A DNA stretch of 64,000 nucleotides from Parasphingopyxis lamellibrachiae (GTDB taxonomy: Bacteria > Pseudomonadota > Alphaproteobacteria > Sphingomonadales > Sphingomonadaceae). The stretch lies in NCBI RefSeq assembly GCF_003385775.1, contig NZ_QRDP01000004.1:620001-684000 (forward strand), written 5' to 3'. Shown here one piece after another: positions 1 through 11,510 of this stretch. The notes under the pieces were generated by a model. That model made no database searches. It saw only the letters and a program-made list of their open reading frames with translations, and was not told the DNA's origin. How positions within the stretch are numbered: position 1 is the stretch's first letter; each line of letters begins with the position of its first letter. Position numbers and translations under genes: made by a program.

Positions 1-1
1 T

Positions 2-1159
2 GAGATTATCACGCGAACCGATGTCGACCAGCGGCTTAATCTCTTCCTTGCGGCGAACGCCAACGCCCGAATCAGCGAGGAAGAACGGACACGACTGCGG
101 ATGCAGATAGTCCGCAACCTGATCGATGAAATGCTGCAAATTCAGGAAGCCCGTGCCAACGATATTGTTATTACGCCAGCCGAGATCAATCAGACCTTCA
201 CGCAGGTAGCCGAACGCAATGGTTCGACGATGGAGGATTTTGACGAATTTCTCGAAGCGCAGGGAAGTTCCGCGCGAACCATGCGAAAGCAGATTGAAGG
301 CGAACTTGCGTGGCGCAGGCTTTTGCGCCGCTATGTAAATCCGACTGTTGGCGTTAGCGATGCCGAGGTTCAGGCGATTGTCGACCGCCTCGAAGCCTCG
401 CGCGGCCAGACCGAATACCGCGTTGCAGAAATTTACCTGCCTGCCCGGCCCGACAATCAGGAAGAGATGCGGCAAGGCGCGATGCGGCTCCTGCAGCAAA
501 TTCAGTCTGGCGGATCTTTCCAGGCCTATGCCCGTCAGTTTTCGCAGGCATCTACGGCGGCTGTAGGCGGTGACCTTGGCTGGTTGCGGCCCGGCCAATT
601 GCCGGCAGAACTTGCGGCTGTGGTTACGCAGATGCCGGTCGGCGGCGTGAGCCAGCCCATTCCCATTCCCGGCGGTTTTTCGATTATTGCGCTGATCGAC
701 CAGCGTCAGGTTCTGGTTGGAAACCCGCGCGATGCCGTTTTGAGCCTCACCCAGATTACGCTGAGTTTCGAGCCGGGCACAGCGCGTGAGGTTGCCGAAC
801 CTCGGATAGAAGCCTTTGCTGCGGCGACGCAGGCCGGAGGCGGTTGCGGCGCATCGTCAGCGATTGCCAGCGAATTTGGCGGTGAAGTTGTGCAGAATGA
901 CGGCATTCGTCTTGGCGACCTGCCGGAAGTGTTGCAGCAGAACATCTCGAACCTGCAGGTCGGCCAGGCCACGGCGCCTTTCGGTTCGCTTGACGATGGG
1001 GTTCGGGTGCTGATCCTGTGCGGTCGGGACGATCCGCCTGCTTCGGCCGAACCCGATGCCGAGGTAATCTTGAACCGGCTTGAGCAGGAGCGCGCCGATC
1101 GCCGTGCGCGCCGCTATTTGCGCGATTTACGCCGCGATGCTGTCATCGAATATCGTTGA
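2..1159 (+). CDS. surA: Peptidylprolyl isomerase, SurA family (5' truncated by window edge)
   Basis: The reading frame is open from base 2, so the start and signal peptide lie outside the window. About 385 residues are visible. SurA is a periplasmic chaperone and parvulin-type prolyl isomerase that escorts outer-membrane proteins to the BAM complex. The helical N-domain is followed by one clear parvulin domain with the motif GGDLGWLRPGQLP. A second, degenerate isomerase domain ends near VRVLILCGRDD, and the C-terminus is basic and helical. The next gene, pdxA, follows after 12 bases with its own ribosome site, and surA-pdxA-rsmA is a widely conserved proteobacterial order. lptD would be expected just upstream, outside the window. 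Family assignment is firm; only the N-terminus is unknown. Confidence 0.93.
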   Translation, partial: EIITRTDVDQRLNLFLAANANARISEEERTRLRMQIVRNLIDEMLQIQEARANDIVITPAEINQTFTQVAERNGSTMEDFDEFLEAQGSSARTMRKQIEGELAWRRLLRRYVNPTVGVSDAEVQAIVDRLEASRGQTEYRVAEIYLPARPDNQEEMRQGAMRLLQQIQSGGSFQAYARQFSQASTAAVGGDLGWLRPGQLPAELAAVVTQMPVGGVSQPIPIPGGFSIIALIDQRQVLVGNPRDAVLSLTQITLSFEPGTAREVAEPRIEAFAAATQAGGGCGASSAIASEFGGEVVQNDGIRLGDLPEVLQQNISNLQVGQATAPFGSLDDGVRVLILCGRDDPPASAEPDAEVILNRLEQERADRRARRYLRDLRRDAVIEYR

Positions 1160-1171
1160 TACGGAGGCAAG

Positions 1172-2176
1172 ATGGCGCCGATAGCAGTTTCTCTGGGAGA
1201 TCCGGCGGGCATCGGCCCCGAAATAACGGGAAAGACCTGGGCTGGGCGGTATGACTACGGACTCAATCCATTCTTCGCCGTAGGCGATCCCGGCTCTATT
1301 CGCGCTATATGGGACGGGCCGGTCGAAAAAATCGAGTCGCCTGACGAAGCCGAATCCGTATTTTCCCGCGCCCTGCCGTTGTTGCCGGTCGAAAGCGGCG
1401 AAGCAGTAACGCCGGGCCAGCCAACGCCCGAAGGCGCGCGCTGCGCTCTGGATTCTCTTGAACTCGCCGTTGGCCTCGCGCGATCCGGCGCGGCGCTGGC
1501 AGTCGTCACCGGCCCTGTTTCCAAGAGCAGGCTTTACGACATCGGCTTTTCGCATCCCGGACAGACTGAATTTGTCGCGGAACGCTGTGGCGTATCGCGG
1601 GACAATATCGCCATGATGCTTGCCGGGCCCAGCCTGCGCACTATTCCGATCACGACGCATATTCCGTTACGCGACGTGCCGGATATCATTTCGATCGAGA
1701 TGATCGCCAACAAGGCGCGGGCGGCAGCGCGCGGCCTGATACGCAACTTCGGCATTGCCAGTCCGCGCCTGGCATTTGCCGGGCTCAATCCTCATGCTGG
1801 CGAATTCGGGGCACTGGGGCGCGAAGAGATCGATATCCTTGAACCGGCGATCGCCCAGCTTCGGGAAGAAGGCATAGACGCGCAAGGGCCATTCGCCGCT
1901 GACACGATGTTTCATCCAGCAGCGCGCGAGAAATATGATGTGGCGCTCTGCCTGTATCACGACCAGGCGCTTATTCCGCTCAAAACACTGCATTTCGACG
2001 AGGGTGTGAACCTCACTTTGGGGCTGCCGATCGTACGCACATCCCCCGATCATGGCACGGCTTTCGAGATTGCCGGAAGCAATACTGCCAATCCGGGGGC
2101 AACCATCGCCGCGATCAGCCTTGCCGCTTACTGCGCTGAACAACGTATTTTGCATGAAGGTAGCATCGCTGCGTGA
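1172..2176 (+). CDS. pdxA: 4-hydroxythreonine-4-phosphate dehydrogenase
   Basis: This 334-residue protein has the usual PdxA length. PdxA oxidises 4-phosphohydroxy-L-threonine with NAD(P) in the DXP-dependent pathway to pyridoxal phosphate, in the cytoplasm. Visible family signatures are [13 protein letters not shown] at the N-terminus, the metal-binding histidine regions [15 protein letters not shown] and [12 protein letters not shown], and the C-terminal [14 protein letters not shown]. The start is an ATG with a strong GGAGG site about 6 bases upstream. The stop overlaps the GTG start of rsmA (GTGA), so the two are translationally coupled. Nothing is unusual. Confidence 0.97.
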   Translation: MAPIAVSLGDPAGIGPEITGKTWAGRYDYGLNPFFAVGDPGSIRAIWDGPVEKIESPDEAESVFSRALPLLPVESGEAVTPGQPTPEGARCALDSLELAVGLARSGAALAVVTGPVSKSRLYDIGFSHPGQTEFVAERCGVSRDNIAMMLAGPSLRTIPITTHIPLRDVPDIISIEMIANKARAAARGLIRNFGIASPRLAFAGLNPHAGEFGALGREEIDILEPAIAQLREEGIDAQGPFAADTMFHPAAREKYDVALCLYHDQALIPLKTLHFDEGVNLTLGLPIVRTSPDHGTAFEIAGSNTANPGATIAAISLAAYCAEQRILHEGSIAA

Positions 2177-3003
2177 GCTCCTTGCCCCCGCTTCGCGATG
2201 TTATTGCCCGGCACGGGCTTCGCGCTAACAAGGCTCTTGGCCAGAATTTTCTACTCGACGGGCAGTTGCTGGCCCGGATCGCGGCCATTCCCGGCGATTT
2301 GGACGGGCAAAATGTTTATGAAGTCGGTCCCGGCCCGGGCGGGCTGACACGGGCCCTGCTGGGCGCAGGCGCATACGTGGTTGCGGTGGAACGCGACGAT
2401 CGCTGCATCGCTGCGCTGGAAGAACTTTCGGCTCTTTTTCCCGGTAAGCTGACGATAGTTCCGGGCGATGCTCTGGCAATCGATGAAACCGAAATCGCTG
2501 CCGATGGCACGCATATCGTTGCCAACTTGCCCTATAATATCGGTACCGCGCTGCTCGTGCGCTGGCTGACCGAAGAAAAATGGCAACCCTGGTGGCGCTC
2601 GCTGACCTTGATGTTTCAGGAAGAAGTGGCGCGCAGGATCGTCGCCCGGCCCGGAAGCCCAGCTTATGGCCGGTTATCGGTTCTTGCCCAATGGCGGTCC
2701 GCGGCCGCTATCGCGCTCAAAGTGCACCGCTCGGCCTTTGTGCCACCGCCCAAAGTGATGTCGGCCATAGTGCATGTTACGCCAAAACAGGCACCTGATG
2801 GCGTTGATGTCCAAACGATAGGAAATCTCACTCAGGCGGCCTTTGGCCAGCGCCGCAAAATGTTGCGACAAAGTCTAAAAAACCTTCCCGGAGCCCTTGA
2901 AAGTCTTGATACTCTGGGAATCGATGAAACGCGGCGTGCGGAAACACTATCCGTCGACGAATATGTCGATCTGGCCCGCGCTATAGGCGCTACTGCGCGG
3001 TAA
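2173..3003 (+). CDS. rsmA: 16S rRNA (adenine1518/1519-N6)-dimethyltransferase
   Basis: RsmA (KsgA) dimethylates two adenines in helix 45 of 16S rRNA during small-subunit maturation. The 276-residue protein shows the N-terminal [10 protein letters not shown], the SAM-binding loop [10 protein letters not shown] and the catalytic NLPYNI, followed by the C-terminal RRKMLRQSL. The start codon is GTG and overlaps the pdxA stop. Its 3' end runs 14 bases into the convergent TPR gene, so the two mRNAs are complementary at their ends and there is no room for a conventional terminator. Confidence 0.97.
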   Translation: MSSLPPLRDVIARHGLRANKALGQNFLLDGQLLARIAAIPGDLDGQNVYEVGPGPGGLTRALLGAGAYVVAVERDDRCIAALEELSALFPGKLTIVPGDALAIDETEIAADGTHIVANLPYNIGTALLVRWLTEEKWQPWWRSLTLMFQEEVARRIVARPGSPAYGRLSVLAQWRSAAAIALKVHRSAFVPPPKVMSAIVHVTPKQAPDGVDVQTIGNLTQAAFGQRRKMLRQSLKNLPGALESLDTLGIDETRRAETLSVDEYVDLARAIGATAR

Positions 3004-3514
3004 CCGGTTCCTCGGCTTCTGTAGCGGGGGCAAGAACATCACGCGCGGCCAGCTGCGCTGCAGGCGGGGCCGCTTCTATCACCGCGGCAAGCGATACCGC
3101 TTCCGGGCAATCCCCTTCGCACAACGCTTCGATCCGCACGAGGTTACGCCGTGCGCGCTCGATGGCGCCGCGGCTGACAAGCACCCTGCCCTGCCCTTCA
3201 AGCGCGGCCAGGTCGTTGGGATCGATCGTCAGGGCTTCCCGGTAGTAACGGATCGCCTTTCCCGGAAGCTCGCGCTCCTCGGCGATTTCAGCCAGCGCGA
3301 TAAATCCATCCCGGTTGCGGGGGTCCACGGCGAGCGCGCTTTCTACCAGATCGGCGGCACGATCATTGTCGCCTTCCGCCAGGGCCGCGCGGCCAGCTTC
3401 AACAAGGGCTGTCGACCGGGCATCGATATCGTCATCGACCCGCTGTCCATGAACGCTGCTCGATACGGTGGCGAGGGTCAGCGAAAGGGCAATGGCAAGC
3501 GGCGAAAGGCGCAT
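2990..3514 (-). CDS. Secreted tetratricopeptide-repeat protein
   Basis: A 174-residue protein with a signal peptide ([24 protein letters not shown]) and about three TPR-like helical pairs, for example [18 protein letters not shown] and [17 protein letters not shown]. TPRs are protein-protein scaffolds, so a periplasmic partner is likely but not identifiable from sequence. I chose the internal ATG because it has a GGAG site 8 bases upstream and begins the signal peptide; the longer frame would put a charged extension before it. It lies downstream of the RsmB-like gene with about 30 bases between the CDSs, so the two may be co-transcribed. The C-terminus is Ala/Glu-rich and low complexity. Confidence 0.8.
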   Translation of the reverse strand: MRLSPLAIALSLTLATVSSSVHGQRVDDDIDARSTALVEAGRAALAEGDNDRAADLVESALAVDPRNRDGFIALAEIAEERELPGKAIRYYREALTIDPNDLAALEGQGRVLVSRGAIERARRNLVRIEALCEGDCPEAVSLAAVIEAAPPAAQLAARDVLAPATEAEEPVTAQ

Positions 3515-3546
3515 AATGAGCTCCGTTACAGTTTCTTCGCGGGCTT

Positions 3547-4731
3547 CTAGCATGACCGCTGGAGCCTTGCGAAGAAAAACCCGTCGGTTCCATGGCGCGC
3601 CGGGGTGAGAACGAAGCCCTCGCCGGACGCCAAGGCTTGCTCATTAGCAGCCTTTACCTTGCTGAAGTCCGAACGGGTTTTCAAAAAATCGGCGATCTGC
3701 CCTTCCCCTTCCCGCGCCAGCAGAGAGCAAACGATATAAACCAGATATCCGCCCGGTTTAATAAGGGGCGCGGCGATATCTAGCAGCCGTGCCTGGGATT
3801 CTGCATAGCGCGCGATTGCAGACTGGTTGAGCCGCCACCGGGCCTCCGGATTGCGCCGCCACGTGCCCGTTCCGCTGCATGGGGCGTCAATGAGCACGAT
3901 ATCCGCCGCGTCCTCGATATCGGCGAGCATGGTGCTTTCCTGCCGCGGGTTGAGCAAGCGCGCCTCTATACCCGACATTCCGGACCGAGCAGCGCGGGGC
4001 GCAAGGTTGGACAGCCGCCTGCGATCAATGTCGCAGGCGATCAGGCGGCCCTCACCGCCGATACGGTCATGCAGGGCGAGCGTTTTGCCACCGGCGCCCG
4101 CGCACAGGTCGACAATCGTCATGCCCGGTTCGGCTGCACACCGATCAACTATGTACTGGCTGCCTTCATCCTGGATATCGACAAGACCGTCTCTCCACAG
4201 CTCATGCTGTTCGATAGGATAGCCTCGTGGCAGCCGTATCGAAGAAGTGCTCAGCGCACCTGGTTCCGCCCCATCGATGGCACCCAGTACATCCTCGCGA
4301 GACGTGCGGCCGAGATTGACACGGATATCCAGAGGCGCACGCCCGGTCAGGCTTTCTATGTCCTGTTCGTCGATGGCTTCCGCAAACTCCTGCCGCAGCC
4401 ATTCCGGCAGCCCGCCCGGTATTGCGCCAGTTTCATTGGCAGCCAGTGTAGCCGGGCCATGTTCGGAGCCATCGAACAGCGACTGCAGATCTTGTTGATC
4501 CTGCGCCAGGCCGACCATCGCCGCGCGGCCATCAAGCGGGGCGGTTCCATATCGGCGAATTGCGGCATAAACCAGTTCGCGAACCGCGCGCCGGTCTTTC
4601 GAACCCGCATAGCGCCGGGTCTTGAAATAGCGTTTGATGACCGTGTCTGCCGCCGCTCCGTTGCCACGCGTAGCCTCGATAATCTCGTCCAGCAACTCTA
4701 TTGCCGCTTGCAGACGGGCGGCCGGCCTCAT
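3547..4731 (-). CDS. RsmB/NOP-family 16S rRNA (cytosine-5) methyltransferase
   Basis: A 394-residue SAM-dependent RNA cytosine-C5 methyltransferase of the RsmB/NOL1 family. The N-terminal third is a helical NusB-like or RNA-binding region. The Rossmann domain carries the SAM loop VDLCAGAGGKTLAL, the motif IV DAPCSGTG and the catalytic-cysteine motif VYIVCSLL. Both cysteines needed for methylation and product release are present. Substrate is inferred from the family as 16S rRNA C967, but family members vary, so no gene symbol is given. It lies 3 bases downstream of guaB on the same strand. Confidence 0.92.
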   Translation of the reverse strand: MRPAARLQAAIELLDEIIEATRGNGAAADTVIKRYFKTRRYAGSKDRRAVRELVYAAIRRYGTAPLDGRAAMVGLAQDQQDLQSLFDGSEHGPATLAANETGAIPGGLPEWLRQEFAEAIDEQDIESLTGRAPLDIRVNLGRTSREDVLGAIDGAEPGALSTSSIRLPRGYPIEQHELWRDGLVDIQDEGSQYIVDRCAAEPGMTIVDLCAGAGGKTLALHDRIGGEGRLIACDIDRRRLSNLAPRAARSGMSGIEARLLNPRQESTMLADIEDAADIVLIDAPCSGTGTWRRNPEARWRLNQSAIARYAESQARLLDIAAPLIKPGGYLVYIVCSLLAREGEGQIADFLKTRSDFSKVKAANEQALASGEGFVLTPARHGTDGFFFARLQRSC

Positions 4732-4734
4732 CGT

Positions 4735-6255
<1,521 letters not shown>

Positions 6256-7737
6256 CTAGCGCCGAGGTCCCGGATAGCGTGAAGGATCGCCAAAAGCTCG
6301 CCCGAGAGCAATATGAAGCAGGGTATCTTCCAGCGCACCGCCTAGTTCGATGCCCGTCATGTCGTCGTCATAGCGATGATATCGGCTGCGCAGGAACCCG
6401 GTCAGCAGTTCTGAATCGGTAAAGGAGCCGCCGACCATGACCGCTGGTACGCCATATTGGTAGAAGGCCCAGCCATCGTGCCGCTGCACGAACGCGTTGA
6501 CATCAAGGCCCCGATAGGTCGCGCGCGATTGCTCTCCAGCGACGCGGTCGATCAGGCTATCCAGGGGCGTCATACCCCGTCCGATTATGCCGACGGGTGC
6601 ACCTGCTGGCGCGATAGCAATAGTGTCGAGGTTGAACGCGGCAACGATCCTGTCGAGCGGCACCGGCACGGACTGCACGAAGGCCTGCGCGCCGAGCAGT
6701 CCGTCTTCTTCCGCCGTGGTCGTCACAAACAGCATGTCGCGCGGGGGGCGGGGGCCGGCGGCCAAAGCTCTGGCAGTCTCTATCAGGGCGGCCGTTCCGC
6801 TCGCATTGTCGACCGCGCCGTTACAGATACGGTCTTCGGTGCTGTCCGGGCGACAGATGCCGAAATGGTCGTGATGGGCGGAAAAGAGGACCGTCTCGCC
6901 GCTTCCGTCCAGGCCAGGCAGCCGCGCAACAACATTGATGCCGTCATAGCGGTCGAACGCCGTCGACACCCGCGCATTCAGGCCGAGGCCCAGTGACACC
7001 GGCGCGAAGTCCTCCGCTGCGGCGGCTGCGGCCATATCCGGCAGGGAAAGTCCGGCAGAATCCAGAAGGGCCGCCGCCGCATGCCAGGACATGACACCCT
7101 CGACGTTCGCAAGGGGATGGGAAGCGAGAAAAGTCTGCCGAAACCGCATCCCCATCATCGCGGCTTCCCAGGGAATGTCGGGATCGGCGATCCCGATAAT
7201 CGCACTGGCGCCGCGCTCCCGGAAATGCGCGATCAGCATATCGAAAGTCGGTCCGTCCTCCCGTCCTTCCGGCTGATCGCGGAACATGAGTACGGCCTGT
7301 CCGTCATAGCGCCGATCATCGCCCGTTCCGTCGTCGCTGTTGCGAACGTCCAGCGCATGGCCGACGAATATGAGAGGCAAGTCGTTCAGCACCACCTCTT
7401 CCCGATCGCCCAGTGCAAGGATCTCTCCGCTGAACTGCTGACTGCCATTGGCGCCCTCAACGCGGAATGTCGCATGGTCGTCCGCCCGGCTTACAAGGGC
7501 TACGGGCTGGAAATAGTTGCCCCGAAAACCGGGCAGGAGCCCGGCTTGGGAAAATTGGGTCGCGATATAGCTGACGGCCAGCGCTTCGCCTGCGGTTCCC
7601 GGTTCACGGCCTTCAAATTCGTCGCTCGCCAATATCTCTATATGACGGCGCAAATCGGCCTCGGCGGGCAGGGATTGGGCGAAAGACGCCGATACGGAAA
7701 AAAGGGCCGCAAGCGCGGCGATTACGCGAACTATCAT
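6256..7737 (-). CDS. Secreted M28-family zinc aminopeptidase
   Basis: A 493-residue exported metallopeptidase. It begins with a signal peptide (MIVRVIAALAALFSVSASFAQ) and carries a PA-domain-like insertion in the middle. The M28 catalytic core has the zinc ligands and active-site residues in SAHHDHFG, NGAVDNASGTAALIE, TTTAEEDGLLG and NLDTI. Family members remove N-terminal amino acids from peptides in the periplasm or outside the cell. I selected the internal ATG at 7737 because it starts the signal peptide, although no strong ribosome site precedes it. It is transcribed divergently from the stomatin/NfeD pair. The precise substrate is unknown. Confidence 0.9.
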   Translation of the reverse strand: MIVRVIAALAALFSVSASFAQSLPAEADLRRHIEILASDEFEGREPGTAGEALAVSYIATQFSQAGLLPGFRGNYFQPVALVSRADDHATFRVEGANGSQQFSGEILALGDREEVVLNDLPLIFVGHALDVRNSDDGTGDDRRYDGQAVLMFRDQPEGREDGPTFDMLIAHFRERGASAIIGIADPDIPWEAAMMGMRFRQTFLASHPLANVEGVMSWHAAAALLDSAGLSLPDMAAAAAAEDFAPVSLGLGLNARVSTAFDRYDGINVVARLPGLDGSGETVLFSAHHDHFGICRPDSTEDRICNGAVDNASGTAALIETARALAAGPRPPRDMLFVTTTAEEDGLLGAQAFVQSVPVPLDRIVAAFNLDTIAIAPAGAPVGIIGRGMTPLDSLIDRVAGEQSRATYRGLDVNAFVQRHDGWAFYQYGVPAVMVGGSFTDSELLTGFLRSRYHRYDDDMTGIELGGALEDTLLHIALGRAFGDPSRYPGPRR

Positions 7738-7844
7738 GACTGATGCATCGCATTTAGGTTTGAGTCGAGCAAGCCGCGAACTGGCCGTGTTCGACGAACT
7801 GCCGGATCGATCTGTCAAAGGCGTTTCGCATTTATCATTAAGCC

Positions 7845-7873
7845 TTGGCAGCCCGCGCGTTTGCGCTCAATAT
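7845..7873 (+). promoter_or_regulatory. Candidate sigma-70-type promoter for the stomatin/NfeD operon
   Basis: TTGGCA and CAATAT are separated by exactly 17 bases and lie about 36 bases before the start codon at 7910. The -35 box matches consensus at five positions and the -10 box at three. The location in the divergent intergenic region fits. Prediction is from sequence only. Confidence 0.4.
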
Positions 7874-7909
7874 GGCCTTTACAGACAGATATTTGGAGGG
7901 AGCGGATTG

Positions 7910-8875
7910 ATGGAAGGGTTTTTCGGAGTCGTCATGTTTCTGGCGCTGCTGGCGATCATTTTCGTTGTGATGGGCATCAAGATCGTTCGTCAGGGATATA
8001 ATTACACTATCGAATATTTCGGCCGGTTTACGACGACGGCGAAGCCCGGCTTCAACTTTTTCATGCCTTTTTTCTATCGCGTCGGCCGCAAGGTGAACAT
8101 GATGGAACAGGTGCTCGACATTCCTGGTCAGGAAATCATCACCAAGGATAATGCGATGATTTCGACCGATGGCGTTGTTTTTTTCCAGGTCCTGGATGCT
8201 TCCAAAGCCGCTTATGAAGTTTCCGATCTCTACAATGCCATCCTCAACCTCGTGACGACCAATCTGCGTACCGTGATGGGATCGATGGACCTCGACGAGA
8301 CATTGTCGAAACGCGATGAGATCAATGCCCGCCTTCTCATGGTAGTGGACGGCGCCACGACACCATGGGGCGTGAAGATCACGCGTGTCGAGGTTAAGGA
8401 TATCCGGCCGCCAATCGATATCGTTGACGCCATGGCGCGACAGATGAAGGCTGAGCGCGAAAAACGCGCGACCATCCTTGAAGCGGAAGGCGCGCGCGCT
8501 TCGGAAATCCTGCGATCCGAAGGCGAAAAACAGGCCAATATCCTTGAGGCAGAGGGCCGCCGCGAAGCAGCATTCCGCGACGCAGAAGCGCGTGAACGGG
8601 AGGCCGAAGCCGAAGCGAAGGCAACCCAGATGGTCTCGGATGCCATCGCCGGGGGCAATTCGCAGGCCATCAACTATTTCATCGCGCAGGATTATGTGAA
8701 GACTGTCGCCGCCTTTGCGGAATCGCCCAATGCCAAAACGATCCTGTTCCCGGTCGAGGCGACCCAGCTGATCGGCACATTGGGCGGCATCGCGGAACTC
8801 ACAAAGGATGCCTTTGGCGAAGGCAAGTCCGGCACAACGGTCGTGCCGGGCCGGCCCCCGCGCAGCAGCCAATAG
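7910..8875 (+). CDS. SPFH/stomatin-like membrane protein (QmcA family)
   Basis: A 321-residue protein with one N-terminal membrane segment (VVMFLALLAIIFVVMGIKIV). An SPFH/Band-7 domain follows (YFGRFTTTAKPGFNFFMPF to about residue 200), then a long Ala/Glu-rich coiled coil with repeats such as EREKRATILEAEGARASEI. Stomatin-like proteins form oligomeric membrane scaffolds linked to quality control and lipid microdomains. I used the ATG at 7910, preceded by GGAGGG, because the longer frame has no ribosome site and no homologous extension. The NfeD gene follows after 17 bases; stomatin and NfeD proteins are paired in many bacteria and act together at the membrane. Confidence 0.93.
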   Translation: MEGFFGVVMFLALLAIIFVVMGIKIVRQGYNYTIEYFGRFTTTAKPGFNFFMPFFYRVGRKVNMMEQVLDIPGQEIITKDNAMISTDGVVFFQVLDASKAAYEVSDLYNAILNLVTTNLRTVMGSMDLDETLSKRDEINARLLMVVDGATTPWGVKITRVEVKDIRPPIDIVDAMARQMKAEREKRATILEAEGARASEILRSEGEKQANILEAEGRREAAFRDAEAREREAEAEAKATQMVSDAIAGGNSQAINYFIAQDYVKTVAAFAESPNAKTILFPVEATQLIGTLGGIAELTKDAFGEGKSGTTVVPGRPPRSSQ

Positions 8876-8892
8876 AATCAGGAGGTCGGGCG

Positions 8893-9381
8893 ATGAATAT
8901 CGGCGGCATGGAAATTAGCAGCGAAATGCTGTGGATTACCTTGGGGATTATCCTGTTGATAACAGAAATGATCGCACCGGGAGCTTATCTCATGTTCCTT
9001 GGCGCAGCGGCTGTATTTACAGGATTGCTGGGGTTCGCCCTGCCTCTCTCCCTGCCGCTCCAACTGCTCATCTTCGCACTGAGTTCTATCGCGTCTGTCT
9101 ATATCGCGAAGCGCTGGTTCGACGTCTATCCGATCCTGTCCAGCGCCCCGCTTCTCAACGCCCGGATCGCCCAGATGATCGGACAGACAGTAGAAGTTGT
9201 CGTACCTATCGAAGGCGGCGTGGGCCGCGTCAAAGTCGGTGACAGCGTCTGGGCGGCGTCAGGGCCGGATGCCGGCGTGGGTACGCGCGTGAGGATCGTC
9301 AGCGCGGAGGGAAACCAGCTCGCGGTAGTGCCGCTCGAGGCCTTGCCAGGCGGATCGGAATCGGAGCCTAACTCCGGTTAA
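8893..9381 (+). CDS. NfeD family membrane protein
   Basis: A 162-residue short NfeD protein. It has an N-terminal hydrophobic region of two or three membrane segments (LWITLGIILLITEMIAPGAYLMFLG and the stretch after it). The C-terminal OB-fold domain begins around IGQTVEVVVPIEGGVGRVKVGD. It lacks the ClpP-like protease domain of long NfeD proteins. An AGGAGG site precedes the ATG. It is the second gene of the stomatin operon and presumably interacts with the upstream product. Its last 14 bases overlap the convergent gene at 9368. Confidence 0.9.
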   Translation: MNIGGMEISSEMLWITLGIILLITEMIAPGAYLMFLGAAAVFTGLLGFALPLSLPLQLLIFALSSIASVYIAKRWFDVYPILSSAPLLNARIAQMIGQTVEVVVPIEGGVGRVKVGDSVWAASGPDAGVGTRVRIVSAEGNQLAVVPLEALPGGSESEPNSG

Positions 9382-9688
9382 ACAGGCCCTTGGCCATATC
9401 GGCGATATCGTCGAGCGGATTGCCGTCGCCGTCCCGGTCCAGCATGCCCGCAAAGTTCGAGAGGGAGCCCTCACCGCCAATCTGGCTGACGATCTGGCTC
9501 AGCACACCCGTATCGAGACCCGTGCGTTCCGCCGCGAGTTCAACCGTGTCGCCCTCTTCCTGATGCGTCATACCCAATGCGGCAATCGCGCGTTCCGCCA
9601 TGGCCGGGTCGATGCCGACCCTCTCCGCTAGATTAGCGACATCATCGGGTGCGCCGCCAAGGCCCTGCAGGATCGAATTGATATTCAT
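9368..9688 (-). CDS. Small DUF937/YidB-like protein of unknown function
   Basis: A 106-residue protein with no signal peptide. It is rich in short helices with Ile/Leu/Gly-containing turns (SILQGLGGAPDDVANLAERVG). Near the C-terminus it carries an acidic loop, DRDGDGNPLDDIADM, that resembles an EF-hand-type calcium-binding loop. The overall pattern resembles short DUF937 proteins, but I cannot confirm this without a profile search. The second ATG was chosen because AGGGAG lies 7 bases upstream; the first ATG sits on top of that site. It is 28 bases upstream of the pckA stop on the opposite-sense neighbour order, with no obvious functional link. Confidence 0.65.
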   Translation of the reverse strand: MNINSILQGLGGAPDDVANLAERVGIDPAMAERAIAALGMTHQEEGDTVELAAERTGLDTGVLSQIVSQIGGEGSLSNFAGMLDRDGDGNPLDDIADMAKGLFNRS

Positions 9689-9716
9689 CGTCATTCTCCC
9701 TCTTCGGTTGACGGGG

Positions 9717-11318
9717 TCAGGCTGGCGTAGGCGCCGCCTCGATCACGCCCTGATCGACATGCTGTTCGAATTCGGTGAAATTCTCGATAAACAGGCTGAC
9801 CAGTTTGGCCGCCATCTCGTCATAGGCTTCCGGATCTGCCCAAGTGCTGCGTGGATCGAGTATGGCGTCGTCTACACCGTCGACCGAGACAGGTACTTCG
9901 AAGCCGAAGTTGGGATCGATGCGGAACTCAGCATTGTTCAGGCTGCCGTCGAGCGCCGCATTGAGCAGCGCGCGCGTTTCCTTGATCGGCATACGGTTGC
10001 CTTCGCCATATTTGCCGCCGGTCCAGCCAGTGTTGACGAGCCAGCATTTGACGCCGCCCTTGGCTATTCGCGATTTCAGCAGGTTGCCGTAAACGCTGGG
10101 ATGGCGCGGCATGAAGGGCGCGCCAAAACAGGTTGAAAAGGTCGCCTGCGGTTCGGTCACGCCAATTTCCGTTCCAGCGACTTTGGCGGTGTAGCCCGAG
10201 AGAAAGTGATACATGGCCTGGTCGGGCGTCAACCGCGATATCGGCGGCAGCACACCGAATGCATCGGCGGTCAGCATGATGACATTTTTCGGAACGGGCC
10301 CGAGATTTTCTTCCGAGCTGTTGGGAATGAAATCGATCGGATATGCGCCGCGACTGTTCTCCGCAAGGCTCGAATCGTCGAAATCGAGTTCCCGGCTTTC
10401 CTCGTCCATCACGACATTTTCGAGGACCGTGCCGAAGCGCCGGGTCGTCGCGAAGATTTCCGGTTCGGCTTCTTCGGAAAGGCGGATCATCTTAGCGTAA
10501 CAACCACCCTCGAAATTGAAGACAGCCGTGTCGGACCAGCCATGCTCGTCATCACCGATCAGCGTTCGGCTTGCGTCAGCCGACAGCGTCGTCTTGCCGG
10601 TGCCCGACAGGCCGAAGAAAATGGCCGTGTCGCCTTCCGGGCTGATATTGGCCGAGCAATGCATCGGCATGATGCCGTCGGCGGGAAGCTTGTAGTTGAG
10701 AATTCCGAAAACCGATTTTTTCATCTCGCCTGCATATTTCGTGCCGCCAATCAGGATCAGCTTTTCAGAGAGATTGACGGCCACAACCGTTCCCGAGCGC
10801 GTTCCATGGCGTTCCGGGTCCGCCTGGAAGCTCGGAAGGTCGATGATCGTATATTCGGGCTCGAAACCGGCCAGTTCCTCATCTTCCGGTCGGCACAGCA
10901 AAGTGCGAATGAAAAGATTGTGCCAGGCCAGCTCGTTGATAACACGAACGCGCACCCGGTGGTCCGGCTGCGAGCCCCCGAAAAGATCCTGTACGAAAAG
11001 CGTATCCTTCTTCGCCACTTCAGCGAGGAAATCTTCCTTGAGTGCGGCAAAATGCTCCGGCGTCATCGGAACATTCACCTTGCCCCACCAAACCGTATCT
11101 TCGGTTTCGCCGTCGCGAACGATGAATTTGTCGTTGGCCGAGCGGCCCGTATGCTTGCCGGTTTCCACAACAAGCGGGCCGTGTTTCGCTAGACGTCCTT
11201 CGCCGCGCTGGACGGATGTTTCAACCAGGGGCGATGTTGTCATATTCCAGTGCAGGTTAGCGGCACCGGTATCGATTCCCTGTTTGGCCAAATCGAAAGC
11301 GGGGATGCGAGAGGACAA
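9717..11318 (-). CDS. pckA: Phosphoenolpyruvate carboxykinase (ATP)
   Basis: PckA converts oxaloacetate and ATP to PEP, CO2 and ADP, the entry to gluconeogenesis. Signatures are the kinase-1a P-loop [13 protein letters not shown], kinase 2 GDDEHGWSD and the substrate loop [16 protein letters not shown] placed the start at the TTG giving [19 protein letters not shown] sits 7 bases upstream, and it yields about 533 residues, the family length. The open frame extends upstream to a GTG but without a ribosome site. pckA is divergent from chvI; in rhizobia ChvI is known to affect pckA expression, so regulation from the shared intergenic region is plausible. Confidence 0.96.
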   Translation of the reverse strand: MSSRIPAFDLAKQGIDTGAANLHWNMTTSPLVETSVQRGEGRLAKHGPLVVETGKHTGRSANDKFIVRDGETEDTVWWGKVNVPMTPEHFAALKEDFLAEVAKKDTLFVQDLFGGSQPDHRVRVRVINELAWHNLFIRTLLCRPEDEELAGFEPEYTIIDLPSFQADPERHGTRSGTVVAVNLSEKLILIGGTKYAGEMKKSVFGILNYKLPADGIMPMHCSANISPEGDTAIFFGLSGTGKTTLSADASRTLIGDDEHGWSDTAVFNFEGGCYAKMIRLSEEAEPEIFATTRRFGTVLENVVMDEESRELDFDDSSLAENSRGAYPIDFIPNSSEENLGPVPKNVIMLTADAFGVLPPISRLTPDQAMYHFLSGYTAKVAGTEIGVTEPQATFSTCFGAPFMPRHPSVYGNLLKSRIAKGGVKCWLVNTGWTGGKYGEGNRMPIKETRALLNAALDGSLNNAEFRIDPNFGFEVPVSVDGVDDAILDPRSTWADPEAYDEMAAKLVSLFIENFTEFEQHVDQGVIEAAPTPA

Positions 11319-11510
11319 TTCTGGTCTCCTAATCAAAACTGGGAAGAACGCGGCGGCCACTAAAGCGCCATCGTCATTTGCTTACGGCCTAAGCAGTTGG
11401 CGTGAGAAAAATCAACGGACGGGACTCAAATATCGGGATAGTTCCGACCATTGCCGGAGCGTGCGGAGGCCGCTACTCAGACCTGGAAGGCCTTGGAAAA
11501 TGGTAGCTGA

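Noticed and set aside
11319-11360. N-terminal extension of PckA to a GTG at 11360
   Set aside because: It lacks a ribosome site and adds residues not expected in the family, whereas the TTG has a well-placed AGGAG.
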